Translations under genes and position numbers: made by a program
In this document: positions 6,930 through 14,755 of the stretch, one piece after another
Numbering within the stretch: the stretch's first letter is position 1
How the letters are laid out: the number at the start of each line of letters is the position of its first letter
The notes under the pieces: generated by a model
Seen by the model: the letters and a program-made list of their open reading frames with translations, nothing else
The model's database searches: none
What the model was told of the DNA's origin: nothing
From: Bacillota bacterium
GTDB lineage: Bacteria > Bacillota > Clostridia > Christensenellales > Aristaeellaceae
NCBI GenBank assembly: GCA_023398575.1
Contig: JAEWSC010000021.1
Coordinates: 16,558-80,557, forward strand
Direction of reading: 5' to 3'
Length of the DNA stretch: 64,000 bases

Positions 6930-7829
6930 ATGGACTGGAAGGAAGCGGCGGCCTATCTGGGCGCTTGCTTGCCGGAGAAGCTGGCCCGCGCGCTGGAAGC
7001 CGCGGGACCGCTAAGGGAACTACGCATAAGGGCAGATCAGACAGTGAGCCTGAAGACGGAAAGGGGCATGGAACGGGTCGGTTTTATACCCAATGGGGAA
7101 CAGGTGACAGAGATGGCAGAGGCGCTGTGCGAGCATGCGCTGTATGCAAGGGCAGAAGAAATGCGCCAGGGGTTTGTGACGCTCAAGGGCGGGCACCGCA
7201 TGGGCCTTTGCGGCAGGGTGCTGACCCAAGGAACCCAGGTGCGGGCCCTTCGTGATATTGCCTCATTGTGCATACGCATTGCGGGGGAGTATCCCGGATC
7301 GGCGGACGAGGTGATGAAGCGGCTTTTCAAGGATGGTCTGTTGGTCAGTACATTGGTGGTTGGTGCACCAGGTGCCGGGAAAACGACACTTTTGCGGGAT
7401 ATGTGCCGCCAATTGTCTGATGGCGATGCTAGCCGAGATCCTGTGACTGCCTGCATGATTGATGAGCGTGGAGAACTGGCTGCCTGCGTTCATGGTGTTC
7501 CGCAGCTAAAGGTAGGCAGAAATACCGATGTGTTGGACGGCTGTCCCAAATCCGTGGGGATGCAGTGGTTATTGCGGTCTATGGCACCTGGATGCCTTGT
7601 TACAGATGAGTTGGGTGGAGAGGAGGATGCGCTGGCTGTGCTGGAGGCTGTGCGCTGCGGTGTACCTGTATTAACAAGCGTGCACGGGCAGAGCCTTCAT
7701 CAGGCGCTGGAAAGGCCGGCGTTGAACACACTGATGCGGGAAAAGGTATTTGATTTGTATGTGCTGCTGGATAGGAATGTCCCGGGGCGGATTACCGCAT
7801 ACCATGACGCCTGTCTTCAAGCGGTATGA
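6930..7829 (+). CDS. spoIIIAA: stage III sporulation protein AA, secretion-type ATPase
   Basis: SpoIIIAA is the cytoplasmic ATPase of the SpoIIIA-SpoIIQ channel that links mother cell and forespore. The 299-residue product shows Walker A GAPGAGKTTLLRD near residue 145, a Walker B-like CMIDERGELA and the downstream VTDELGGEEDALAV acidic stretch, as in type II/IV secretion ATPases. ATG 6930 is preferred over ATG 6924 because GGCGGAGGG (6915-6923) leaves six bases before it. The stop overlaps the spoIIIAB start (ATGA at 7826-7829), indicating coupled translation. It heads the eight-gene spoIIIA operon. Confidence 0.95.
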   Translation: MDWKEAAAYLGACLPEKLARALEAAGPLRELRIRADQTVSLKTERGMERVGFIPNGEQVTEMAEALCEHALYARAEEMRQGFVTLKGGHRMGLCGRVLTQGTQVRALRDIASLCIRIAGEYPGSADEVMKRLFKDGLLVSTLVVGAPGAGKTTLLRDMCRQLSDGDASRDPVTACMIDERGELAACVHGVPQLKVGRNTDVLDGCPKSVGMQWLLRSMAPGCLVTDELGGEEDALAVLEAVRCGVPVLTSVHGQSLHQALERPALNTLMREKVFDLYVLLDRNVPGRITAYHDACLQAV

Positions 7830-8317
7830 TGCGCCTGATTTGCGCTGTTTTGGCAGCGGGAGCCTGCACGCTGCTGGGGTATGATGCAGCTCATAGGCTG
7901 AAAGCAAGAACTGATCTGCTGGGGCAATGGCAGCGTGCTTTGGAAATGATGGATTTAAAGCTCGTACATGAAGGTATCCCCCTGCGGGAGGTGGCGCTGC
8001 TGGAGGGGGACGGTGAGGTAATCCGGCGGCTGAATGCGTTTTCCATCGCACTGAAGGATAACCCACGGTTTACTGCGGCACAGGCATGGCAAGCGTCTGG
8101 AAAACAGGGGGAATCGGCGGAGGACAAGGTACTTTCAGCCTGCTTCGCGGCGCTCGGCACCGGTGTGCTGGAGAAACGCAGGACAGCTATTGCCCAAGCC
8201 ACCGCACAGTTAAAGGCCTTGCAGGCGGAGGCTGATGAGAAAACAAAGCGGGACACCAAGCTGTACAGAAGCCTTGGACTGGCAGGAGGCGCGGCATTGC
8301 TGCTTATCCTGCTGTAA
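7826..8317 (+). CDS. spoIIIAB: stage III sporulation protein AB
   Basis: SpoIIIAB is a membrane component of the SpoIIIA channel related to GspF-like platform proteins. The 163-residue product has an N-terminal hydrophobic segment (MRLICAVLAAGACTLLGYDA), a soluble helical body containing GIPLREVALL and a C-terminal hydrophobic segment LGLAGGAALLLILL. The layout and length match the family. The start overlaps the spoIIIAA stop by four bases. spoIIIAC follows after a 29-bp gap. Confidence 0.9.
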   Translation: MMRLICAVLAAGACTLLGYDAAHRLKARTDLLGQWQRALEMMDLKLVHEGIPLREVALLEGDGEVIRRLNAFSIALKDNPRFTAAQAWQASGKQGESAEDKVLSACFAALGTGVLEKRRTAIAQATAQLKALQAEADEKTKRDTKLYRSLGLAGGAALLLILL

Positions 8318-8346
8318 CAAAAAATGGATAGAAAGGGCAGATCATC

Positions 8347-8544
8347 ATGCAGGTTGAACTGCTTTTCAAGATAGCGGGTATTGGGATTATGGTATCGGTC
8401 ATCAGCCAAATACTGACCCGCACAGGCCGGGAGGATATGGCAATGCTTACTACCGTGGCAGGGTTGGTGATCGTGCTGTTGATGGTGGTAAATCTGGTGG
8501 CGGAACTGTTTTCCAGCGTCAAAAGCATTTTTCAGCTGTACTGA
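8347..8544 (+). CDS. spoIIIAC: stage III sporulation protein AC
   Basis: A 65-residue very hydrophobic protein with two predicted membrane helices (LLFKIAGIGIMVSVISQIL and TVAGLVIVLLMVVNLVAEL), the normal size and layout of SpoIIIAC. It is part of the mother-cell side of the SpoIIIA-SpoIIQ channel. The start has GAAAGGGCAG upstream. Position between AB and AD is the conserved order. Confidence 0.93.
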   Translation: MQVELLFKIAGIGIMVSVISQILTRTGREDMAMLTTVAGLVIVLLMVVNLVAELFSSVKSIFQLY

Positions 8545-8585
8545 AAGCATTAACAATACTGACTGAAGCGTTGGAGCGTGGGCCT

Positions 8586-8972
8586 ATGGAAATCCTGCAG
8601 ATCGCCGGCCTGGGCGTGGCGGCGGCGCTTCTGGCCATGGTGATTCGGGGGTCACGGCCGGAGCTTGCGTCTCTACTGGCAATGGCGGCCGGCGCTTTGG
8701 TATTCTTTCTGGCAATAAGCCGCTTGCAGGCCGTGGTTGCGGTGATGAATCAGCTTGTACAAAAGGCGGGCCTGGCAGAGGACTACCTGAAGGTGCTGTT
8801 AAAGGTGGTTGGGATCGCCTACGTATCAGAGTTTGCCGCTCAAACCTGCAGGGATGCCGGTGAGGACAGCCTGGCCGCCAAAGTGGAGATGGGTGGCAAG
8901 GTGCTGGTCCTTGCTATGGCATCCCCCATTATCGTGGCGCTGGTGGACCTGGTACTGGAGGTGGTGCCGTGA
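8586..8972 (+). CDS. spoIIIAD: stage III sporulation protein AD
   Basis: A 128-residue integral membrane protein with hydrophobic stretches at its N-terminus (LQIAGLGVAAALLAMVI), middle and C-terminus, and the conserved VVGIAYVSEFAAQTCRDAGE stretch of SpoIIIAD. ATG 8586 is chosen because GGAG at 8573-8576 is nine bases upstream; an in-frame TTG at 8571 would overlap that ribosome site. The stop overlaps the spoIIIAE GTG start by four bases. Confidence 0.93.
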   Translation: MEILQIAGLGVAAALLAMVIRGSRPELASLLAMAAGALVFFLAISRLQAVVAVMNQLVQKAGLAEDYLKVLLKVVGIAYVSEFAAQTCRDAGEDSLAAKVEMGGKVLVLAMASPIIVALVDLVLEVVP

Positions 8973-10108
8973 GACGGCTGATATGGCTGCTCATAGCATT
9001 TTTGCTGATGGGGCCGCCAGCCCAAGCCCAAACCATGGAGGAGAGCCTAAATAGCGTGCTGGACACCCTATCTCTGGCCGAGTTCCAGCGGGCAATCGAC
9101 AGCATTACCACCGAGCATATCGATATCCGGGATACGGTGATGAAGCTGGCCAGGGGCGATGCGGTGTGGGATTTTTCAACACTGCTGGACTCGCTGGGGA
9201 AAAGCCTGCTGTCTGCTTTAACAGGCAGCCTATGGCGCATTACCAGGGTGCTGGTGCCGGCGGTTCTGTGCGGCATCCTTTTGCATATGCGGGGTGGTTT
9301 TGCAAAGGATACAGTGGCGGAAATCAGCCGCTACGTATGCTTTTTGCTGGTGGCGGTTTTTATGGTGCAGGACCTGACAGAGCATATTGCATTGGCTCAA
9401 AAGACCATCGACCTATTATCCGGCGCAATGCAGAACCTCTTCCCGCTGCTTTTAACGCTGCTGGCGGCGGTAGGCGGCACGGCCAGCGCAGCGTTTTTCC
9501 AGCCGGCGGTGGTGGCGGCCAGCGGTACGATGACCTCCCTGGTCAGGCATGTTACCATGCCCTTTGCCGTAGGCGCCGCGGTGCTGATTATACTGGATCA
9601 TGTTAGTGAAAAGCTGCATGTCAGCCATCTGGCTTCGCTCTTTAAGCAAATGGCCAATTGGACGCTGGGCATATCCTTTACCGTTTTTATCGGCGTGACC
9701 ATGGTACAGGGGTTGGGTACGGCGGCGGTAGATGGTGTGTCCATCCGCACGGCCAAGTATGCCATCGACAACTTTGTTCCCATCGTGGGCGGTATGTTTG
9801 CCGATACGGTGGACACGCTGGTGGGCTGCTCGCTTTTGATTTAAAACGCGCTTGGCACGACAGGTCTGATGGTTCTGGTAGGCATCTGCCTGACACCGAT
9901 GATCCAGTCGCTGTGTGCGGTGCTCATATATCGGGTGTGTGCTGCTGTTTTGCAGCCTATGGCCGAAACCAGCATTGTAGATTGCTTGTACGACTTTTCC
10001 AATGTGCTGATGCTTTTGTTTATTATCCAGCTTTCCATCAGCGCCATGTTCCTGCTGTTGATTGCGCAGATGCTGGTGGTGGGAAACCTGACGGTGATGC
10101 TGAGGTAG
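8969..10108 (+). pseudogene. spoIIIAE: stage III sporulation protein AE, interrupted by an in-frame stop codon
   Basis: SpoIIIAE is a polytopic membrane protein required for the SpoIIIA channel. The first part (8969-9844, 291 residues) has a signal-like N-terminus and family segments up to VDTLVGCSLLI, then stops at TAA 9842-9844. The same frame continues immediately with NALGTTGLMVLVGICLTPM and runs to TAG 10106-10108, giving the missing membrane helices and the typical QPMAETSIVDCL block. Homologues usually have a lysine at the stop position (LLIKNA...), so one A-to-T change of AAA to TAA explains it. The intact gene would encode 379 residues, close to normal. It starts with GTG overlapping spoIIIAD. 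A recent mutation, readthrough or a base-call error are all possible. Confidence 0.9.
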
Positions 10109-10118
10109 GGGGAATACA

Positions 10119-10634
10119 ATGAATGGTTTCTTGCGGCAGATGGCGGTGTTGGGTGTGCTCACTACCCTGGCGGAGCATTTGTTGCCCGATGGAGGCCTGA
10201 AGAAGGCCGGCCGGATGGTGATGGGGCTTTTGATGATGTTAACCATTTTAACCTCAATGCTGGAGATTATCAAAATGCCGCTGCCCGATATTGCCGGCAT
10301 TGCACGCTTTCAACAACAGTCGGAGTTGGCTATGCTGCCTGACAGCGGCAGCTACCGGGATACGGTGCTGCATAGCCTCGGGCGGCAGATAGAGGATGCG
10401 GCAAACCGTGCGGCGCAAAAGGCTGGATATGCGGGCATTGCGGTTCGTGCGGAGCTCACGCACAAGGGCGATATCGCCGCGCTTTGGCTTACACCTGCCA
10501 CAGCCGCCCTGCCCGCCTTTGCCGGTACCGGCATGGACCAGGAGGAATACCAGCCCCTCAAGGAGCAGGTGGCCAAGGGGCTTTCGCTGCCGGTGGACTT
10601 GATACATGTGGAAGCTGGGGGGATCTTGCCATGA
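10119..10634 (+). CDS. spoIIIAF: stage III sporulation protein AF
   Basis: A 171-residue protein with two N-terminal membrane helices (MAVLGVLTTLAEHLLPDGG and MVMGLLMMLTILTSMLEII) and a soluble C-terminal domain of alpha-beta type, as in SpoIIIAF, whose ring-building-like domain is thought to help form the channel. AGGGGGAATACA precedes ATG 10119, ten bases after the spoIIIAE stop. The stop overlaps spoIIIAG by four bases. Confidence 0.9.
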   Translation: MNGFLRQMAVLGVLTTLAEHLLPDGGLKKAGRMVMGLLMMLTILTSMLEIIKMPLPDIAGIARFQQQSELAMLPDSGSYRDTVLHSLGRQIEDAANRAAQKAGYAGIAVRAELTHKGDIAALWLTPATAALPAFAGTGMDQEEYQPLKEQVAKGLSLPVDLIHVEAGGILP

Positions 10635-11026
10635 CAAGCCTGAAGGTATTGTGGGAAAAATGGAAGGAAAAAAAGCATGGCCAATGGCTGGTGCTGGTGT
10701 TGCTGCTGGCGCTATCCGGTGCGCTGCTATTGACAGATCTTGACTTGACAGGCGGCCAGAATGCTGTGGAAAATCGTATCGCACAGGTGCTTTCTGCCAT
10801 GGATGGGTGCGGAAAAGTGGAGATTTCAATCTATTATGGGCAGCAGAAGCAAAATTTGTGGGGCGATACAGCTGAAAATGCAGTGCCGGTTGGGGCTGTT
10901 GTGGTGGCGGAAGGCGCGGATAAGATAGAGGTGCGGTTAATGCTGATGCGGGCGGTAGAAACGCTGTTAGGGCTTGATCAAAAATCGGTTCAGGTGTATC
11001 CCATGGGAACAAAACAGCAAAAGTAA
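10631..11026 (+). CDS. spoIIIAG: stage III sporulation protein AG, short form
   Basis: SpoIIIAG forms a large ring in the channel through its ring-building-motif domain. This product is 131 residues: a basic N-terminus, one membrane helix (WLVLVLLLALSGALLLTD), then a compact domain with RIAQVLSAMDGCGKVEISIYY and the conserved VRLMLMRAVETLLGLDQKSVQV end. It is clearly shorter than the roughly 200-residue forms in Bacillus; the linker between helix and domain is nearly absent. ATG 10631 overlaps the spoIIIAF stop. Confidence 0.88.
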   Translation: MTSLKVLWEKWKEKKHGQWLVLVLLLALSGALLLTDLDLTGGQNAVENRIAQVLSAMDGCGKVEISIYYGQQKQNLWGDTAENAVPVGAVVVAEGADKIEVRLMLMRAVETLLGLDQKSVQVYPMGTKQQK

Positions 11027-11039
11027 AGGAGTGACGATC

Positions 11040-11564
11040 ATGTTGGCATTTTTGAAAAAACACAGAAATCTGATTTTCCTGAGTGTGATTTTACTGACCC
11101 TGGCAGGTTCTTACTTGTGGAATCAATATCAGCTGCAAGGTGCGCAAACGGTATCGCTGCCCATTACACGCACGAATGGGGGAAACACTGCGACAACTGT
11201 GACCGGTTCTAAGACCCCGCTGAAAGAATATCAAGAAAAGCGTGAGGCGGTAAGAAAGGAAGACATGGCCGCGCTTAACGCACTGGCCTTAAATGAAAAG
11301 TTGGATCAGACTGCAAGGGACCAGGCACATGGGGAATTGCTGGAGCTCATTCAATGCAGGGAAAGCGAGCTGGCCATTGAGGGTGCGCTGACCGGCGCAG
11401 GGCTTGCGCCGTGCGTGGCTGTGGTGCAGCGGGGAGCCGTTACCATACTGGTGGAGAAAAAGGAATTGACGCAAACGGAGGCGGCAATGATTTTGAATGT
11501 TGCGTCCGCCCACAGCGGCGAGGCGGCGGAGAATATCCGTATCATGGCGGGGGAAATGATATAA
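11040..11564 (+). CDS. spoIIIAH: stage III sporulation protein AH
   Basis: SpoIIIAH crosses the mother-cell membrane once and binds forespore SpoIIQ across the intermembrane space. The 174-residue protein has a short basic N-terminus, a membrane helix (LIFLSVILLTLAGSYLW), a low-complexity linker and a YscJ/FliF-like domain with EKLDQTARDQAHGELLEL and ILVEKKELTQTEAAMILNVA. AAAGGAGTG sits just upstream of ATG 11040. It closes the spoIIIA operon; no strong terminator follows, but the next gene has its own promoter. Confidence 0.92.
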   Translation: MLAFLKKHRNLIFLSVILLTLAGSYLWNQYQLQGAQTVSLPITRTNGGNTATTVTGSKTPLKEYQEKREAVRKEDMAALNALALNEKLDQTARDQAHGELLELIQCRESELAIEGALTGAGLAPCVAVVQRGAVTILVEKKELTQTEAAMILNVASAHSGEAAENIRIMAGEMI

Positions 11565-11685
11565 TTCCAGAAAATGTATCAGACATTTTCTTGATATTAT
11601 ACCCTCTCTGTACAGCATAGTGCATCTGAATAAATCGAGCTGATTACTGTCAAATTGCACTTATGCACATAGAAAACCGCTGACA

Positions 11686-11714
11686 TTGCACGAAACAGAT
11701 GTATGTGATATGAT
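11686..11714 (+). promoter_or_regulatory. sigma-A-type promoter for the RseC-like gene
   Basis: TTGCAC (11686-11691) and TATGAT (11709-11714) are spaced by 17 bases, 49 bp before the gene start. Good match to consensus. Confidence 0.7.
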
Positions 11715-11763
11715 AATTTCGGGCATGCTGATTTGGACGGCATGCCAGGAAGAAGGTATGCAC

Positions 11764-12162
11764 ATGGAAAAAACAGGAGAAGTCGTTGAAGTGAAAAATG
11801 GTCAGTTGACCATTCGTTTTGAACGGCCCGAGGCCTGTGGGGAATGCCATGCCTGTGATGGGCATAAGCATCAGTCCACTATCCAGGTGGCTGGTGATGC
11901 GCAGATTGGTGATAGCGTTACCGTAAGCATGCCGGACGGGCAGGTGGCCAAGGCATCCTTACTAGCTTATGCCATACCGCTTTTGGGTTTGCTGCTGGGT
12001 CTTTTTATTGGCGGTTCCTTCGGCGGTGACATTCCGGCTATCGTAGGTTCTGCAATAGGCCTTGCGCTTAGTTTTTTCACCCTCAGATTGGTGGATGGGC
12101 GCCTGCGCGGCAACGCGCAGTGGTCGCCAAGACTTGTGACTGTTGTAAAAAAACAAGCATAA
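11764..12162 (+). CDS. SoxR-reducing system protein RseC / MucC family
   Basis: A 132-residue membrane protein of the RseC_MucC family. The N-terminal part is a small beta domain with a cysteine cluster ACGECHACDGHKHQ (residues about 21-34) that could bind a metal or iron-sulfur centre; two hydrophobic helices follow (LLAYAIPLLGLLLGLFIGG and IVGSAIGLALSFFTL). Family members belong to electron-transfer systems related to Rnf/Rsx. No rnf genes are near, so its partner is unknown. ATG 11764 is chosen because AGAAGG ends seven bases upstream; ATG 11758 is too close to it. Confidence 0.82.
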   Translation: MEKTGEVVEVKNGQLTIRFERPEACGECHACDGHKHQSTIQVAGDAQIGDSVTVSMPDGQVAKASLLAYAIPLLGLLLGLFIGGSFGGDIPAIVGSAIGLALSFFTLRLVDGRLRGNAQWSPRLVTVVKKQA

Positions 12163-12584
12163 ATCTTACGGGAATATAACAGAAAGGATCTTTAACGAGC
12201 GAAGCATGGGGACAAGCCGTAAAAATGAAGGATTATTTTGCGATTCATCCAAAAAATCCATCGAAAATTCGCTGGATGCAGCGTCCATTTCGGTGGATTT
12301 TCTATGGTATGAAATCGCAAATTGTGATATAATAAGTTGAATGCATGGGAACCGTTGGTTGCCTGTCTGGACAACCGATATGTGCGGATGATACGAAGCG
12401 TTCGCAAATCTTGCAAAAAGATTTGGAACATCTTCGTTAAATAAAACATAGGAAAACGGTAAATAGGAGTCCGGTTGAAAATGGCCGCCGTGCAGTGTTG
12501 CCGGCGATGCGTTTTTGCGTACTTTTTCCCAAGTCTGATTTTGAATGATTAGGAATTTTTGGAAACCAAGAAAGGAGGTTTCTC
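12163..12584 (+). promoter_or_regulatory. rnj upstream region: nested inverted repeat, -10 box and long leader
   Basis: This 422-bp gap has no coding frame. It holds a nested inverted repeat: outer arms TTTGCGATT (12237-12245) and AATCGCAAA (12313-12321), middle arms AAAATCCATCGAAA (12253-12266) and TTTCGGTGGATTTT (12288-12301), and an inner GCTG/CAGC loop. TATAAT at 12328-12333 follows directly, which would give a leader of about 245 bases before the RNase J start. RNase genes are often controlled through long leaders; the -35 box is not clear. Confidence 0.5.
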
Positions 12585-14246
12585 GTGGCATCAAAGGGCA
12601 AACTTCGTATCATACCCTTGGGCGGCGTGGATGGCATTGGAAAGAACATCACCGCTTATGAGTATGAGGACGATATCATTGTTGTTGACTGCGGTTCGAT
12701 GTTTCCCAAGGAGGATATGCTTGGCATTGATCTTGTGATCCCCGATGTCAGCTATCTGGTAAGCAAAAAAGAAAATGTACGGGGGTTTGTATTCACCCAT
12801 GGTCATGAAGACCATATTGGTGCGGTACCTTACGTACTCAAGCAAGTTCCCGCGCCTTTGTACGGTACCCGGCTCACCCTGGCGCTGGTGGACATGAAGC
12901 TAAAGGAGCATAGGGTGCCAGGCATACCACTGAATGTGGTTCAGCCCAGGGATGAGATAAAGCTTGGTAAATTTTCTGTACGATTTATCAAGGTAAGCCA
13001 TTCTATTGCCGGAGCGACAGCGCTTGCAATTACCTGCCCGGCAGGCACGGTGGTAGTCTCTGGCGACTTCAAGATTGACTTTACCCCCATCGACGGAGAG
13101 GTTACCGATTTGTCTTCCTTCGCTGAAATCGGCGACAGGGGAGTATTGGCGTTTCTATGCGAATCTACCAACGTAGAGCGCCCTGGCTATACGATGTCCG
13201 AGCGCAAGGTTGGGGAAACGTTTTTCAAGTTGTTTGAAAAAGCCCAAGGTCGCATCATCGTGGCCATGTTCGCCAGCAATATTCACCGCATTCAGATGAT
13301 GATCGACAATGCCGTGCGCTTTGGTCGGAAGGTATGTTTTATCGGTCGGAGTATGATTACGGTATCCCGCGTAGCATCACAGATTGGGGAGCTGTCTATA
13401 CCGGAAGGGTATTTGGTGGAGATGGATGACATCGACGCCTATCCCGACGATCAGTTGCTTGTAATCACTACAGGCAGCCAAGGCGAAGCTATGAGCGGCT
13501 TGACCCGTATGGCCTTTAATGAGCATCGCAAGCTGCAGATCAGGCCTTCCGATATGGTCATCCTCTCCGCGACACCCATTCCCGGCAACGAGAAGAGCGT
13601 GTCCAGAGTCATTAACCAATTATACCGCTGCGGCGCGGAAGTCATCTATTCCAAACTGGAAGATGTGCATGTTTCCGGACATGCCTGCCAGGAGGAATTG
13701 AAGCTTTTGCATGTGCTGGTAAAGCCCCAGTATTTTATCCCCATTCACGGTGAATACCGCATGCTGTGGCAGCACGCGGAACTGGCGGAATCCCTTGGCA
13801 TGAACCGCAAAAACATTGTGATACCGGAAATGGGTCAGGTCATTGAGATGAATGATACCTCTTTGGCCATTACCGATACGGTGCCAACCGGTGGCGTGCT
13901 GGTGGATGGCCTTGGTATCGGCGATGTGGGCAATGTGGTACTTCGCGACCGCAAGCATCTGTCGCAGGATGGCTTGATTATCATTGTCATGGCCATTGAC
14001 CGGGATCGCGGCGCGCTTGTTTCCGGGCCGGATGTCATCAGCCGTGGCTTTGTGTATGTGCGCGAAAATGAAGATATCATTGAATCCACACGTGACTTGG
14101 TCCGCAGCGTAATCCTGTCATATGGCAAGATTGACGGCAGTGACTGGCTGCCTATGAAGAACCGTATCAAGGATGAATTGCACCGCTTCATCTACGAAAG
14201 GATCAAGCGGAATCCTATGGTATTGCCGATCATTGTGGAGATTTGA
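12585..14246 (+). CDS. rnj: ribonuclease J
   Basis: RNase J matures and degrades RNA by 5'-3' exonucleolytic and endonucleolytic cleavage. The 553-residue protein has the metallo-beta-lactamase/beta-CASP layout: HGHEDHIGA (residues about 72-80) binds the two zinc ions, SGDFKIDFT and the FMPIHGEYR-like IPIHGEYRML supply later ligands, and ATPIPGNE marks the beta-CASP insert. The length is normal. It starts with GTG, 7 bases after AAAGGAGG. The ribosome site is strong. A bulged hairpin with T-run at 14281-14309 follows the stop. Confidence 0.95.
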   Translation: MASKGKLRIIPLGGVDGIGKNITAYEYEDDIIVVDCGSMFPKEDMLGIDLVIPDVSYLVSKKENVRGFVFTHGHEDHIGAVPYVLKQVPAPLYGTRLTLALVDMKLKEHRVPGIPLNVVQPRDEIKLGKFSVRFIKVSHSIAGATALAITCPAGTVVVSGDFKIDFTPIDGEVTDLSSFAEIGDRGVLAFLCESTNVERPGYTMSERKVGETFFKLFEKAQGRIIVAMFASNIHRIQMMIDNAVRFGRKVCFIGRSMITVSRVASQIGELSIPEGYLVEMDDIDAYPDDQLLVITTGSQGEAMSGLTRMAFNEHRKLQIRPSDMVILSATPIPGNEKSVSRVINQLYRCGAEVIYSKLEDVHVSGHACQEELKLLHVLVKPQYFIPIHGEYRMLWQHAELAESLGMNRKNIVIPEMGQVIEMNDTSLAITDTVPTGGVLVDGLGIGDVGNVVLRDRKHLSQDGLIIIVMAIDRDRGALVSGPDVISRGFVYVRENEDIIESTRDLVRSVILSYGKIDGSDWLPMKNRIKDELHRFIYERIKRNPMVLPIIVEI

Positions 14247-14280
14247 CACCCATTCGTTTTGCTTCCCGCTGCTGGGGAGG

Positions 14281-14309
14281 CCCTTGCCCAGTTACTTGGG
14301 AAGGGTTTT
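14281..14309 (+). terminator. terminator-like hairpin after rnj
   Basis: CCCTTGCCCA pairs with TGGGAAGGG around a short loop with one bulged G, and TTTT follows. It may attenuate rather than fully stop transcription, since the next gene lies only 75 bp on in the same direction. Confidence 0.55.
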
Positions 14310-14384
14310 CCCATAGCATGCGGGAACTTTTTATTGGTGCAGTCTTTTTCGTTGTATGTCCGTTTTATCAAGGAGGAAGAATCC

Positions 14385-14732
14385 ATGCAGTATGCCACAG
14401 CCCACGAACTGGCCAAGGAGATTCGGGAAAGCGAAGAGTATCAGACCTATACCAGGCTGAAGGATTCCGTTTTTGCGGATGATACAAACAAAACGCTTTT
14501 GATGGAATACAAAAAGATGCAGACACGGCTTCAAATGGCCGCTATGGCACAGTCCGGCGGTCAAGAGGATGAGGTGCAGCGTTTCTCCCAACTGACGGCA
14601 TTGCTCTTTGCCAATCAGGAGGTGGCCGCCTATCTGCTGGCGGAAATGCGGCTGCAACAGTTGATTGGTGATGTTTTCAAAATACTGACGGATGCATCCG
14701 GGCTGGAATTTCAACTTCCCGGTCTGGATTAA
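14385..14732 (+). CDS. YlbF/YmcA-family protein
   Basis: A 115-residue, mainly helical protein of the Com_YlbF family. In Bacillus, YlbF, YmcA and YaaT form the Y-complex that directs RNase Y to specific messages and affects sporulation and competence. The core HELAKEIRESEEYQTYTRLKD and the DTNKTLLMEYKKMQTRLQ helix match. ATG 14385 follows AAGGAGGAAGAATCC. Its position right after RNase J fits a role in RNA turnover. Which Y-complex subunit it replaces cannot be told. Confidence 0.85.
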   Translation: MQYATAHELAKEIRESEEYQTYTRLKDSVFADDTNKTLLMEYKKMQTRLQMAAMAQSGGQEDEVQRFSQLTALLFANQEVAAYLLAEMRLQQLIGDVFKILTDASGLEFQLPGLD

Positions 14733-14755
14733 GGCAGATACAAGGAGGCGCGAAC

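Noticed and set aside
9842..9850. Frameshift as the cause of the spoIIIAE break
   Set aside because: The homologous sequence continues in exactly the same frame after the stop, so a single nonsense change is enough.
9452..10300. Minus-strand open frame of 282 codons opposite spoIIIAE/AF
   Set aside because: It is antisense to clear SpoIIIAE and SpoIIIAF coding sequence, has histidine/glutamine-rich shadow composition and no ribosome site.
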